Made by a program: the position numbers and the translations under genes
Assembly (NCBI GenBank): GCA_019639255.1
Contig: JAHBSF010000049.1
Location: 1 to 41,752, forward strand
Direction: 5' to 3'
Length of the DNA stretch: 41,752 nt
DNA from: Acidobacteriota bacterium
GTDB taxonomy: Bacteria; Acidobacteriota; Blastocatellia; RBC074
Shown here: positions 25,400 through 34,234 of the stretch, in pieces
How positions within the stretch are numbered: the stretch's first letter is position 1
Layout: each line of letters begins with the position of its first letter
Notes under the pieces: generated by a model
Database searches by the model: none
Told to the model about the DNA's origin: nothing
What the model saw: only the letters and a program-made list of their open reading frames with translations

Positions 25400-25842
25400 A
25401 GAGAGATAACGGAACAAACGAAATGAGACGACAATTACCAGCAATTCCCGGTTTAAGAATAATACAAACCACGGAATACGCTGAACACACGAAAGTAGCT
25501 GAAAAACGATCGACTGTTCCGTGATTTCTGCTGCTTCCGTGTATTCCGTGGTTAGGGCCTGTCCAGCAATAACGTGACCGTTTGGCCTGTGCTGGTTGCT
25601 TTGCGTCTTCGCGCCTTGGCGTGAGCTAAGAGCCTGAAAACAAGTGGCATGTGAAGCCGCCAAGGACGCGAAGAAGGCCAAGTCGAGCCATGGAAATCGA
25701 TCACTTTATTGCTGGACAGTCCCTTATTAGTTTTTTCCTTAAACCGAGAATTGCTGGAAAATTACGGAAATAGACGACAGCTACGGAGATACTTGATCTT
25801 TCCGTAATTTCCGTCTCATTTCGTTTGTTCCGTTATCTCTCT
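25400..25842. repeat. Dispersed palindromic repeat, copy 10, interrupted by nested inverted repeats
   Basis: The outer arms (25400-25430 and 25812-25842) are a perfect 31-bp inverted pair of the dispersed family. Inside lie a 20-bp inverted pair with one mismatch (25438-25457 / 25738-25757), a perfect 13-bp pair AACCACGGAATAC / GTATTCCGTGGTT (25467-25479 / 25541-25553), a MITE-like unit (25555-25723), and within that a roughly 19-bp imperfect pair (25603-25621 / 25658-25676). There is no ORF. Confidence 0.88.
25555..25723. mobile_element. MITE-like element (169 bp) with TTA target duplication
   Basis: The ends begin GGGCCTGTCCAGCAATAA and, on the other strand, GGGACTGTCCAGCAATAA; 21 of the first 23 positions match. 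TTA occurs immediately outside both ends (25552-25554 and 25724-25726). Three-base T-N-A duplications are known from some IS5-family groups, so this may be a non-autonomous derivative of such an element; no transposase is present here. Confidence 0.75.
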
Positions 25843-25854
25843 TATCGTGGAACT

Positions 25855-27033
25855 TTATTCTGCACGCGGTGCGCGGTAAGCCTGACGCGATCGGACTACC
25901 AGATCGGAATGCCGGGTCCTTACGCTGATACTGCGCAATCGCCCATCCCTTTGCTCGTTGGAAGAATAGTAGGCAAGCGTATATTGATGGCGAAGTTCGC
26001 GTGCAATCAGGGCAAAAGCGTACGAAGTGCTTTCGATTGTCTCGGCGCGCAAATACCTTGCGCCCGATTGCAATGCTAGCGCGCGCATAAAATCCGTTGC
26101 GATCAGGTACCGGTCGCGAACCGGCGGCGGTTGAGGCTGGCGCTGCTGTATTAATGAAGAAGAGTGCAGACCATATCCTGCTGCGAAGGCCTTGAACGCG
26201 GGAGCCGTCCGCCAATCAGGTCGGAACCTCACACCAGGTACAACTGCGGCGCCGTTGCCTGCCGCTCCGCCGCCGTTTCCAATGCGGCCGGGCAGGTCGA
26301 GCGGCTTCATTATTGGACCCCCGTCGTTTCGCGTTTCATATTGTATGGCGTAGCTGATTATGCCAGTGGTCGATACCAGTTCGAGGGCGCCGTCGAAATC
26401 GGTGATTTTGCTTGCCGTATCTACGCCGTCGGTCAGAACAACGATTGCCTTTCTCCCCGACAGCGGCGCAAGTTTTTCATTGATGGTTTTGTAGATTGCG
26501 TCGTAGAGCGAGGTTGCGTAGCTGCTTCTTACGGAATCGATGGCGCGCTGTAGTTGCTGCCGGTCGCTTGTAAGGTCGGATACGAACCTGACGGAATCGT
26601 CGAATGTAACGATCATTACCCTGTCGTTTGGCTGAAGTTGTTTGACGAATGTCAACGCTGCCTTGCGAATCGCGCTCAGTTTGCGATGCGTACTCCGGCT
26701 TGTGTCTATCAAAAGTGCGACGTTAAACGGCGCTTCCGTTGATGAAAAAGTCGATATCTCCTGCGGTTTCCCGTCTTCGTTTATTGAGAAGTCGCTGCGA
26801 TCAAGACCGGTGACGAACTGCCCGAATCGGTCCGTGATGATAACAGGTACCGTGACAAACACCGTATCCACCCGAACAACTCCCTGCTGCTGCGGGTCCT
26901 GTCTTTCCGCAGCCCTGTTCTCGGGCGGCTTTTCACTTTCGGGACGACTTTGCCCCCCCGCTGCACTTGCAATAACCAAAACTGCAACTACAACCCAAAG
27001 TGATATTCGCGACTTTACGGTTTTGCTTTTCAT
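25855..27033 (-). CDS. Exported VWFA-domain protein (acidobacterial type)
   Basis: The product from ATG 27033 (392 residues; a TTG at 27054 would add seven) starts with a signal peptide (ISLWVVVAVLVIASAAGG). After a Glu/Arg/Gln-rich spacer comes VFVTVPVIITDRFGQFVTGL, a small beta domain that precedes the VWA fold in this family. The metal-ion adhesion site is visible as DTSRS in NVALLIDTSRSTHRK near residue 112, with TFDDSVRFV and VVLTDGVDTASK as later VWA segments. A Gly/Ala-rich insert and ALQSGARYLRAETIESTSYA follow, and the C-terminal HQYTLAYYSSN segment is typical. Such proteins are abundant in Acidobacteriota and probably bind surface ligands; the exact role is unknown. Confidence 0.82.
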   Translation of the reverse strand: MKSKTVKSRISLWVVVAVLVIASAAGGQSRPESEKPPENRAAERQDPQQQGVVRVDTVFVTVPVIITDRFGQFVTGLDRSDFSINEDGKPQEISTFSSTEAPFNVALLIDTSRSTHRKLSAIRKAALTFVKQLQPNDRVMIVTFDDSVRFVSDLTSDRQQLQRAIDSVRSSYATSLYDAIYKTINEKLAPLSGRKAIVVLTDGVDTASKITDFDGALELVSTTGIISYAIQYETRNDGGPIMKPLDLPGRIGNGGGAAGNGAAVVPGVRFRPDWRTAPAFKAFAAGYGLHSSSLIQQRQPQPPPVRDRYLIATDFMRALALQSGARYLRAETIESTSYAFALIARELRHQYTLAYYSSNEQRDGRLRSISVRTRHSDLVVRSRQAYRAPRAE

Positions 27034-27664
27034 CAGTCGTTCGCCGGTTTTCAAAACCTGCCGGGATTTTACTAAACCTGCGCGCCGTACGCAAAAGGCA
27101 GGGTACTTTCGGCGGGTGTCAGAAGCCGTGCGCGCCGACCTAAAATTTAGATGGACACCTGCCCCGACTATCCTGTATACTCAGTTTCTACTTTCAGCAA
27201 ATGGCGCGAGTTTTGCGGGAGCGGCCGGTAACGCCTCACCGGGGCCGCAGGAGGATCCTGTAAAATATCGGGCAGGTTGGATTTGACAAGTTTAGAGTTC
27301 GTCCCTTTGAAGCCCCAATACAGATACAGCAAACCGGTCGGCATCGGTTTGCAGGTGCATGATCCCCTTCGATGGGTCACCCGCAGGCTTGCCGCAAGTG
27401 TGTTTCATGCGGCAAATTTGCGAAAGCATCGGGAATTCCCCGCTACTGCTTGACGAATCGGAGGGGGATGCTGTATCTGTGTCGTGCTGTTGGGAGAATG
27501 AAGCACCAGGCGAGTTCTCTCACTTGCAATTTTCAGTCATACAACGCCCGTGCGGTATTAAATGGCACGGAGTCGGTTGATACCGGAGCCGGATTCCGCT
27601 GGAACGAATCAAATAATGAAAAAACAGCCAGGAGACAAAGAACGGCTGTTCTAAGGAGAGGACG
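27034..27664 (+). promoter_or_regulatory. Hairpin-rich leader before the Gly-rich surface protein
   Basis: No ORF here is convincing. From 27329 to 27650 there are at least five hairpins that can be read directly: GCAAACCG/CGGTTTGC (27329-27336/27345-27352), TTGCCGCA/TGCGGCAA (27389-27396/27408-27415), GTGCT/AGCAC (27484-27488/27502-27506), CCGTGC/GCACGG (27548-27553/27565-27570) and AACAGCC/GGCTGTT (27623-27629/27644-27650). The last ends 3 nt before the AAGGAG ribosome site at 27653. A TTGACA with a poor -10 occurs near 27292. The pattern suggests a regulated leader RNA, but no known riboswitch class is recognised. Confidence 0.45.
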
Positions 27665-30600
27665 ATGAGAAAATTCGCCCTGCTGAGCGCTGCGCTGCTG
27701 CTCAGCGCGCTTGCATTGAATACCCCCGCCACTCGCTGGCTGAGTACTCCGTCGCTGACCCTGGCCGGCAGTCCGGATCAGGATGGGAATCTTACCGTTA
27801 CCGCGCCGAATACGGTGGTGAACCGGTATGCGACTCTGGCTGCCGATGGTGCAGCCGGCGCAACCACGATTACCGTTTCAAATCCGGGCGGCAATTTCGG
27901 ACTCGACCCGGCGACGCTCTCAGTTGGGGATCTCCTGCTCATAATTCAGATGCAGGGCGCGCAGATCGACACTTCGGATACGCCCGCTTATGGTCTGGTA
28001 ACCGCGCTAGGCAACGCCGGCCGATACGAGTTTCTGACCGTCGGCGGCGTTAACGGGAACGTAATTACGATTTCCTGCGGCGGTCTGCGGTTCAGCTACA
28101 CGGCCAGCGGCAAGGTTCAGGTGCTGCGTGTCCCGCAATATACGACGCTGACGATCAATGCAGGGGCCTCGGTTACGGCGCCGGCGTGGAACGGCAGCAT
28201 CGGCGGCGTGGTCGCGGCGCAGGCGATGAACACGGCAACGATAAACGGTTCGATAGACGCAAGCGGCCTTGGTTTCCGCGGCGGCCAGGCATCCGACAAC
28301 GGAATAGGTCTCGGGACGGTTACATTCCGCACAACCGACATCGCTCTCGGCGGCGAGAAGGGTGAAGGAATCGTCGGCAACGGCGTCGTTTATGATGGAA
28401 TAGGCGGACGCTTTGGTCGCGGAGCGGCAGCCAACGCAGGCGGCGGCGGCACTGCGCATAACTCCGGCGGCGGCGGCGGCGCCAACGGAAACAACGGAAA
28501 CCTATACAACGGTGCGGGCGTGATGGACGGCACGGTAGTGGGAGCGGCAGCATGGGCGCTTGATCCCGCATTTGCTGCCAACGGCAACGCGCTGACGAAT
28601 TCTTCGGGCGGCGGACGCGGCGGTTACAGCTACTCCGATCCTGCCGACGATCAGAATGCGCTCACTACCGGCCCCGGCAACGCCGCATGGGAAGGCGACT
28701 TCCGCCGCGCAGTCGGCGGCAACGGCGGGCGTCCGGTGAGCAATGATCCTGCAAACAGATTGTTCATGGGCGGCGGCGGCGGCGCACCGCATCAGAACAA
28801 TCAGGACGGCGGCGTGGGCGGCAATGGCGGCGGCCTCGTACTCCTGCTGGCCAATGTTGTTAATGGATCCGGCTCCATTCGAGTTAACGGAATGAACGGA
28901 AGCGACAGCATTGACGAGCACCGTGATGGAGCAGGCGGAGCGGGCGCAGGCGGAACGGCCGTTGTTGTTGCCAACAATCTCTCCGGCATTTCCATTCAGG
29001 CCCGCGGCGGCAACGGCGGAACCCACGGTATGCCGATCGGCCGGTTTACCAATGAAGGACACGGGCCGGGCGGCGGCGGCGGCGGCGGTCACATTTCAGT
29101 TTCCGGCGGCTCGGTCTCGACAGATGTTTCCGGCGGCTCGCACGGCGTTAGTCTTGCTTCTACTTTCACTGAGTTTCCCGTCAACGGCGCCACGCGTGGC
29201 GCAACCGGTTCGACTTCTCCTGTTGTTGGCATTCCCTTCTCCTGCGCTACCGATCTTGCAATAACCAAGACAAGCGGGCTGAGTTACATATTCCCCGGCG
29301 CGCAGGTCACCTATACGATCACGGCCCGCAACAACGGCCCGAATCCGGTTGTGGGAGCACCTGTAGTTGATATCCTTCCTGGAGTGCTGAGCGGTGCAAC
29401 GTGGACCTGTTCGGCATCCGCGGGTTCAGCCTGCGGCGCACCCAGCGGCGTTGGAAACATCAACACCACGGTCAACCTTCTGGTAAATGGTACGGCTACC
29501 TTTACGCTGACGGCTACGCTCAGCGCCTCGGCAAGCGGAGTTCTCAGCAACACTGCAACAGTCGCACTTCCTGCGGGCGCCCTCGACCCGGTTCCGGGCA
29601 ACAATACCGCAACTGATACTGTGCCCATATCGACTGGCGTAACCGTTGCCCTCAGAACCAATTTCCGCTCCAACGATATTTGCATTGGTGCGGGACGATT
29701 CATCACTATCGAATCGGTGCTTACGAATCAGGGCCCCGGCATTCAGCGTGACAACCCGGGCCCCGAATACACCGCTTCAATTCCGGCGCAACTCGATGTA
29801 CTCCCGAATTCCTGCACGTCCTCGAGCGGCAACTGCACGATCGCGGGAAGCACAGTGAGCTGGAACGGAGCCATCGGCACCAATAATTCGGTGACGATTA
29901 CCTATCAGGCTCGCATCAGGAACACAGTTTCGAGCGGAACGCGATTCTGTCTGCTGAGTCGTGCGTTCTACGATTCAAACGGCGACGGCAGCAATGACAC
30001 TGCAACATCTACCAATACGTGTACGATTGCAAATTGCAGCCCGAGCACGCCGGGCTCGAACGTAGTGGGTCCGGGCGAACCGGTAATCCAGGGCACGGGA
30101 GCTCCCAACGATCAGCGCCCGGGTTCGGTGTTGATCTTCCCCGTATACACGTCGAACGCTGCGGCCCCGACTACAAGCAACACTCGTATCAGCCTGACCA
30201 ATACGAGCACATCTTCGGCGGCGAACGTACACCTGTTCTTCGTCGATGGGACGTCGTGTTCGATCTCCGACCAGTATCTGTGCCTTACGCCGGGCCAGAC
30301 CTCTACGTTTACAACCGTTGAGTTCGATCCGGGCACGAGCGGATTCCTGGTCGCAATCGCGACGGACAGGGACGGCTATCCGTTGAATTTCAACCATCTG
30401 ATCGGCGATGCATACGTCAAGACGGTGGTCGGCGGGACGCCTTTCTTCGGAAACTACGGGGCTGAAGCCTATGCTGCGCTGCGCGACGTTGAACCCAACT
30501 TCTCGTCAAACACCGCAACGATCAACTTCAACGGCGTTGATTATGATTTTTCGGTTCGCACGCACGCAGTATCGAATATCGGCAGCCGTCTCGATGGAAA

Positions 30601-30964
30601 TTCGACTTGGCTTGTGCTGGCCAGAACGGGCGGAAGCCTGCTGACCGGCGTTGGCTCGATAGGGTCGATTTTCGGTATTCTTTACGACGATCAGGAATCG
30701 GCGGCGAGTTTCAACTTCAATGCCGGTTGCCAGTTCCGGGGAATACTCAGCAATGACTTCCCGAGAACCGCGCCTCGCTTCGATGACAAGATCCCATCGG
30801 GACAGAGCGGTTGGATGCGATTCTCTACACAGGGCAATGGAATGATAGGTGTAGCGTTCAGATCGAACACTTCCGACGCCGGCTTTAATGGCGTACACGT
30901 ACTCCACAAGCTGACGCTGACGACGGATGCGTTTGTAATGCCTGTGTTCCCGCCAAGCTGTTAA
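27665..30964 (+). CDS. Large exported Gly-rich/DUF11 surface protein
   Basis: The 1099-residue protein starts at an ATG with AAGGAG 6 nt upstream and has a signal peptide (ALLSAALLLSALALNTPA). Domains in order: an N-terminal beta region at about 35-240 (VVNRYATLAADGAAGATTIT, LLLIIQMQGAQID); a Gly/Asn-rich region at about 245-485, with runs such as GGGGGANGNNG and GPGGGGGGGHI; a DUF11 domain at about 527-655 (DLAITKTSGLSYIFPGAQVT); a second DUF11-like domain at about 657-790; and a C-terminal beta domain at about 800-1099 (RPGSVLIFPVYTSNA). The terminal Cys and even Cys spacing suggest disulfides. It is probably a cell-surface or secreted structural protein; its binding target is unknown. A hairpin-rich leader precedes it. 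Confidence 0.85.
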   Translation: MRKFALLSAALLLSALALNTPATRWLSTPSLTLAGSPDQDGNLTVTAPNTVVNRYATLAADGAAGATTITVSNPGGNFGLDPATLSVGDLLLIIQMQGAQIDTSDTPAYGLVTALGNAGRYEFLTVGGVNGNVITISCGGLRFSYTASGKVQVLRVPQYTTLTINAGASVTAPAWNGSIGGVVAAQAMNTATINGSIDASGLGFRGGQASDNGIGLGTVTFRTTDIALGGEKGEGIVGNGVVYDGIGGRFGRGAAANAGGGGTAHNSGGGGGANGNNGNLYNGAGVMDGTVVGAAAWALDPAFAANGNALTNSSGGGRGGYSYSDPADDQNALTTGPGNAAWEGDFRRAVGGNGGRPVSNDPANRLFMGGGGGAPHQNNQDGGVGGNGGGLVLLLANVVNGSGSIRVNGMNGSDSIDEHRDGAGGAGAGGTAVVVANNLSGISIQARGGNGGTHGMPIGRFTNEGHGPGGGGGGGHISVSGGSVSTDVSGGSHGVSLASTFTEFPVNGATRGATGSTSPVVGIPFSCATDLAITKTSGLSYIFPGAQVTYTITARNNGPNPVVGAPVVDILPGVLSGATWTCSASAGSACGAPSGVGNINTTVNLLVNGTATFTLTATLSASASGVLSNTATVALPAGALDPVPGNNTATDTVPISTGVTVALRTNFRSNDICIGAGRFITIESVLTNQGPGIQRDNPGPEYTASIPAQLDVLPNSCTSSSGNCTIAGSTVSWNGAIGTNNSVTITYQARIRNTVSSGTRFCLLSRAFYDSNGDGSNDTATSTNTCTIANCSPSTPGSNVVGPGEPVIQGTGAPNDQRPGSVLIFPVYTSNAAAPTTSNTRISLTNTSTSSAANVHLFFVDGTSCSISDQYLCLTPGQTSTFTTVEFDPGTSGFLVAIATDRDGYPLNFNHLIGDAYVKTVVGGTPFFGNYGAEAYAALRDVEPNFSSNTATINFNGVDYDFSVRTHAVSNIGSRLDGNSTWLVLARTGGSLLTGVGSIGSIFGILYDDQESAASFNFNAGCQFRGILSNDFPRTAPRFDDKIPSGQSGWMRFSTQGNGMIGVAFRSNTSDAGFNGVHVLHKLTLTTDAFVMPVFPPSC

Positions 30965-30978
30965 CTGGCGAAGGACTG

Positions 30979-31078
30979 AAGAGAGATAACGGAACAAACG
31001 AAATAAAACGAAAACCACGAAAATATCCAATTTTCCGTGATTTTCGTTTTATTTCGTTTGTTCCGTTATCTCTCTTTT
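30979..31078. repeat. Dispersed palindromic repeat, copy 11 (full length, best conserved)
   Basis: The arms AGAGAGATAACGGAACAAAC and its complement continue as a near-perfect pair for about 45 bp on each side (through AAATAAAACGAAAACCACGA / ATTTTCGTTTTATTTCG). The centre is ATATCCAATTTTCCG. It lies between two convergent genes. Confidence 0.95.
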
Positions 31079-31093
31079 ATTGTCCCCATATAG

Positions 31094-33346
31094 CTACCGC
31101 ATCAATCTTATCGCTCCAAGAACATAAGAGAAATCGTCGCTCCACGCCGCCCCTGCAACATCCGGCGACAGCGGCGCCCATTGCTGATCGCGCGTAAGCG
31201 TCCCCAGATCTTCCGGTTTTCTAACCATCACAACCCAAAGAGAAGGCACCTTACCGGCTCGCTGTTCAAGCGCGGTTATTCCGGTACCGGAGCTGATAAA
31301 GGCGTAAAGTCGGGCATCCCGCGCAAGGCGAGCCAGAACCGAACGAAGATCCAGATGACGATTTGAAATGTGATAAACAACGACGCCGTTCGGCGATAGT
31401 TTACGCAGATAAAGTTCGAGTGCTTCGCGCGTAAGTAAATGAACCGGCACCGAATCGGAGTTGAATGCATCCAGCACTATAACGTCGTGAATGCCGTCAG
31501 GTTGCGCTGCAATCGATATACGGGCATCGCCCAAAATAACCCGCGCCTGCGGCGCGCATTCACTCAGAAATGTAAAATACTTCGGATTTTTTGCAATTTG
31601 CTCGATCAGCGGGTCGATTTCGTAAAAGGTCCATTCCTGCCCCGGTTTGGCATAACTTGCCGTAGCCCCGGCGCCCAACCCCACAATGCCGATGTTTGTC
31701 TTGGATTGTGTTCCCCTAAAACTTGAAAAAAGATGTCCAAATGGTCCTGTGGGAAAATAATATCCCAATGGATCGCATTTTTTCCTGGGCAGCAATGATT
31801 GAACCCCATGATTTGTGTTGCCATGGACCAATGCTCGAACATCTCCGCTGTCTGCGACTCGGTAGGCGCCGAAAAAGCTTCGCTCGGCTGTCACTACGGA
31901 TCTATTCCACTCGGGATTGTAGTGTGCGGCCAGAGCCATGGCCGCCAGACTCATTGCCAGAAATACGTGGTTGCGACGATACAAGAGCGCAATAACCAGA
32001 GGCGCCCCGAAAACGAATAAGACAAATCGCATCGAACCGATCGCGAATTGAAGCCGCGCGGATGCAATCTGCAACAACATCACCGAAATGCCCAGAATCA
32101 GTGCATAAGCGGCAGACATTGCAAACGATGAAACCCTGGATTCGGTGCTATCATCGGTTGCCGCCTTCGCCTTACGATTACCGGTTGAGGGCTTTGACTC
32201 CCGCGCGCCAGCCGCAGCGGCCAGGCACGCAAGCACGAGCCCCAGATGATACTCGACCGCCGATGCAAAGATCAGCGGCGCAACAATAATATTGAAGAGC
32301 CCGCCCACCGCCCCGCCGAGCGACAGCCATAAGTAGAATTCCGTCAGATATCGCACCTCCGGCCGACTTGCTGCAAGTTCTCCGTGGCACACCATTGACA
32401 CGATAAAAAGTGCGAGCAGCGGGAAGATGATCAGCTCCAACGACAACTGCGCGTGGCCCGATACAAGCGCCAGAGGAATTGCAACGGCAAACGGCAAACT
32501 GGATCGCATCAGCTTGTGAGGCACAATTCGCCTTTGGGAAAAAACCAGAATGAAAGTCGAAAGGTAAATCGCAAGAGGGGTGACCCAGAACAGGGGGACC
32601 GCAAAATCCGTGGTGACGTACGCCGTAACGCTTACAAGCAAGCTCGATGGTATTGCAGCAAGTCCCAGCCACCTCAGGCGCAAAAGCCACCCGGGCTTCT
32701 CCCTATCCGACACTGAGATATGCATCCCTCTGGCTTCGGTCACTACAGTATTTCCGGCGCCCCGCCAAACCCTGAGAGCACAAACGCCCGCAAGCAGAAT
32801 AAGCGCCGAGTAACCGATCGACCATAAGTAGCTTTGTGTTTTCAGCCTGAGCACCGGTTCGATAAGAACCGGATAAGCCAACAGTCCGCCGAGACTCCCG
32901 AAGTTGCTCGCAGCATACAGGAAATACGGATCTCCGGCATCGGGATGTCCCGACCGCGCAAACCATCTTTGCAACAGCGGCGCTGACGCCGACAATGCAA
33001 AAAAAGGAAGTCCAATCGACGAAAACAGGGTGATCGTAACCGATGCAAGCGGACGCTCGGGCGCTGCCGCCATCCATCCCGAAGATACTTCTATCGGCAA
33101 TAGCCAAATCGCAGAAATGAGTACGGCGAGATGGAGCAACACCTGTTTTTTGAATTCCAGAAAGGTCGTCGTAAAATGAATATAAACGTATCCCGCCAAC
33201 AACATAAGTTGAAAGAATGCCAGGGCAGTGACCCATACGGCCGACGATCCTCCGAATGTCGGCAGAACCATCTTGCCGAACATAGGTTGCACGACAAACA
33301 ACAGCGAGGCGCTAAGAAACAGGGTGAAGGCAAACAGCAAATACAT
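31094..33346 (-). CDS. Membrane spermidine-synthase-like protein (fused MFS-type/methyltransferase fold)
   Basis: The product (about 750 residues from ATG 33346; a TTG at 33379 would add eleven) has an N-terminal half with about 12 or more membrane segments (LFAFTLFLSASLLFVVQPMF, MVLPTFGGSSAVWVTALAFF, PYFLYAASNFGSLGGLLAYP). The C-terminal part, from about residue 520, is a spermidine-synthase-like Rossmann fold: IGIVGLGAGATASYA (nucleotide-site Gly loop), FYEIDPLIEQIAKNPKYFTF with the acidic Asp, VILGDARISIAA, and VIVLDAFNSDSVPVHLLT. The Gly loop, Asp and DAF motif are kept. Membrane-bound members are widespread, but their substrate is usually unknown. It converges on the DUF11 gene through a repeat. 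Confidence 0.85.
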   Translation of the reverse strand: MYLLFAFTLFLSASLLFVVQPMFGKMVLPTFGGSSAVWVTALAFFQLMLLAGYVYIHFTTTFLEFKKQVLLHLAVLISAIWLLPIEVSSGWMAAAPERPLASVTITLFSSIGLPFFALSASAPLLQRWFARSGHPDAGDPYFLYAASNFGSLGGLLAYPVLIEPVLRLKTQSYLWSIGYSALILLAGVCALRVWRGAGNTVVTEARGMHISVSDREKPGWLLRLRWLGLAAIPSSLLVSVTAYVTTDFAVPLFWVTPLAIYLSTFILVFSQRRIVPHKLMRSSLPFAVAIPLALVSGHAQLSLELIIFPLLALFIVSMVCHGELAASRPEVRYLTEFYLWLSLGGAVGGLFNIIVAPLIFASAVEYHLGLVLACLAAAAGARESKPSTGNRKAKAATDDSTESRVSSFAMSAAYALILGISVMLLQIASARLQFAIGSMRFVLFVFGAPLVIALLYRRNHVFLAMSLAAMALAAHYNPEWNRSVVTAERSFFGAYRVADSGDVRALVHGNTNHGVQSLLPRKKCDPLGYYFPTGPFGHLFSSFRGTQSKTNIGIVGLGAGATASYAKPGQEWTFYEIDPLIEQIAKNPKYFTFLSECAPQARVILGDARISIAAQPDGIHDVIVLDAFNSDSVPVHLLTREALELYLRKLSPNGVVVYHISNRHLDLRSVLARLARDARLYAFISSGTGITALEQRAGKVPSLWVVMVRKPEDLGTLTRDQQWAPLSPDVAGAAWSDDFSYVLGAIRLMR

Positions 33347-33585
33347 CGTGCGCGATCTTCCTTTTGCATCAATTTCCAATTATTTTCCGGGCTGCCCGAT
33401 TCCGGGCAATGCGCATTACTGTAGCGATACCGAGCCCCCGGAACAACTGCCCGGCGCTACGGTCGGATTATTAACTGCCAACTTCAACCTGAATTTTCTG
33501 TTGTTGATTTGTGCGGCAGACCTATACCCGCACGGGATTATCCGGCGATGATGATTTGTCACGAGAAAGTAAAACTACCGGGCAT

Positions 33586-34083
33586 TTATTCCAGAAATGG
33601 TTCCCTGCCTTCAGCCGGTCTCGGTACAAGTTTGTTGTTCATTATGATGCGCGCACAAGCGTTCCATCGCAGAACCGCATCGTTGTTGCCCGGCGTGCTC
33701 AGGCTTTCGGCCGTTTCATAGAATTGCATGGCCTCGAGCAACCGCTCATAAGCGTCGAAGCCTGCTCCGGGCCCTGCCTGATTGAGTCGGGCTTTCGCCT
33801 GGCGTTCGCTTATAAGTCCGGCATAGTAGGCGCGTGCGTACTCGTCGACGAGCCTCGGCAGCAGTTCCCTTGCCTGCGCAGCGCCCTGGGGAAATCCGCG
33901 GCTGATCCTGTCGGTGAACGCGAGCAGAAGCGTCGTCAGTGCATGCTGATTTTCGGGATCGACATCGAGTATATCGAGGCAAATGCTCTGGGCCTCGAAC
34001 GGCTCGTTGAGCAATCTGTAATGGTGGGCTTTTTCCAGCGCCTGAAGTACTGCTTCGGGCGATAGCGGTTTGAGTGTGTACAT
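33586..34083 (-). CDS. Small TPR-like conserved protein of unknown function
   Basis: This 165-residue soluble protein has no signal peptide. Its helices (ALEKAHHYRLLNEPFEAQSI, AQARELLPRLVDEYARAYYA, RLLEAMQFYETAESL) look like short tetratricopeptide or alpha-solenoid repeats, with the conserved-looking end GNNDAVLRWNACARII. I recall similar conserved proteins of unknown function in several phyla but cannot name a role. A GGGGG site is just before the ATG at 34083. The complementary-strand frame over the same DNA (33511-34065) is rejected as a shadow. The gene is 152 nt from the frdD stop, with a repeat in between. Confidence 0.7.
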   Translation of the reverse strand: MYTLKPLSPEAVLQALEKAHHYRLLNEPFEAQSICLDILDVDPENQHALTTLLLAFTDRISRGFPQGAAQARELLPRLVDEYARAYYAGLISERQAKARLNQAGPGAGFDAYERLLEAMQFYETAESLSTPGNNDAVLRWNACARIIMNNKLVPRPAEGREPFLE

Positions 34084-34129
34084 TTCGCCCCCTTATTCTT
34101 TTTCAAAACGCTCGACCTGGGGACATGAA

Positions 34130-34228
34130 GGAAAGATAACGGAATAGCCCTAATGAGACGGAAATTAGGGAAATATTCAGCTTTTCAGTGATTTTCGTTT
34201 CATTTCGTTTGTTCCGTTATCTATACTT
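34130..34228. repeat. Dispersed palindromic repeat, copy 12 (full length, left arm decayed)
   Basis: The right arm CATTTCGTTTGTTCCGTTAT is intact, while the left arm has changed to AAGATAACGGAATAGCCCTA. The centre AAATATTCAGCTTTTC is kept. It lies just after frdD and before the TPR-like gene. Confidence 0.85.
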
Positions 34229-34234
34229 TCACGC

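Noticed and set aside
25433-25765. AATTAC as a target-site duplication of the 20-bp inverted pair
   Set aside because: The two copies (25433-25438 and 25760-25765) are not directly next to the ends of the pair, so they do not prove insertion.
27329-27664. c-di-GMP-I (GEMM) riboswitch
   Set aside because: A GGCAAA...GCGAAAGC segment is reminiscent, but the GACGCAAAGCC core and tetraloop receptor are missing.
27372-27668. 98-codon ORF with a CRKCVSCGK pattern in the leader
   Set aside because: The frame overlaps the ribosome site of the surface-protein gene and hairpins, and only one CxxC-like pair is present; probably non-coding.
33511-34065. 184-codon plus-strand frame opposite the TPR-like gene
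   Set aside because: The minus-strand product has helical repeat character and a good ribosome site; the plus-strand frame has neither.
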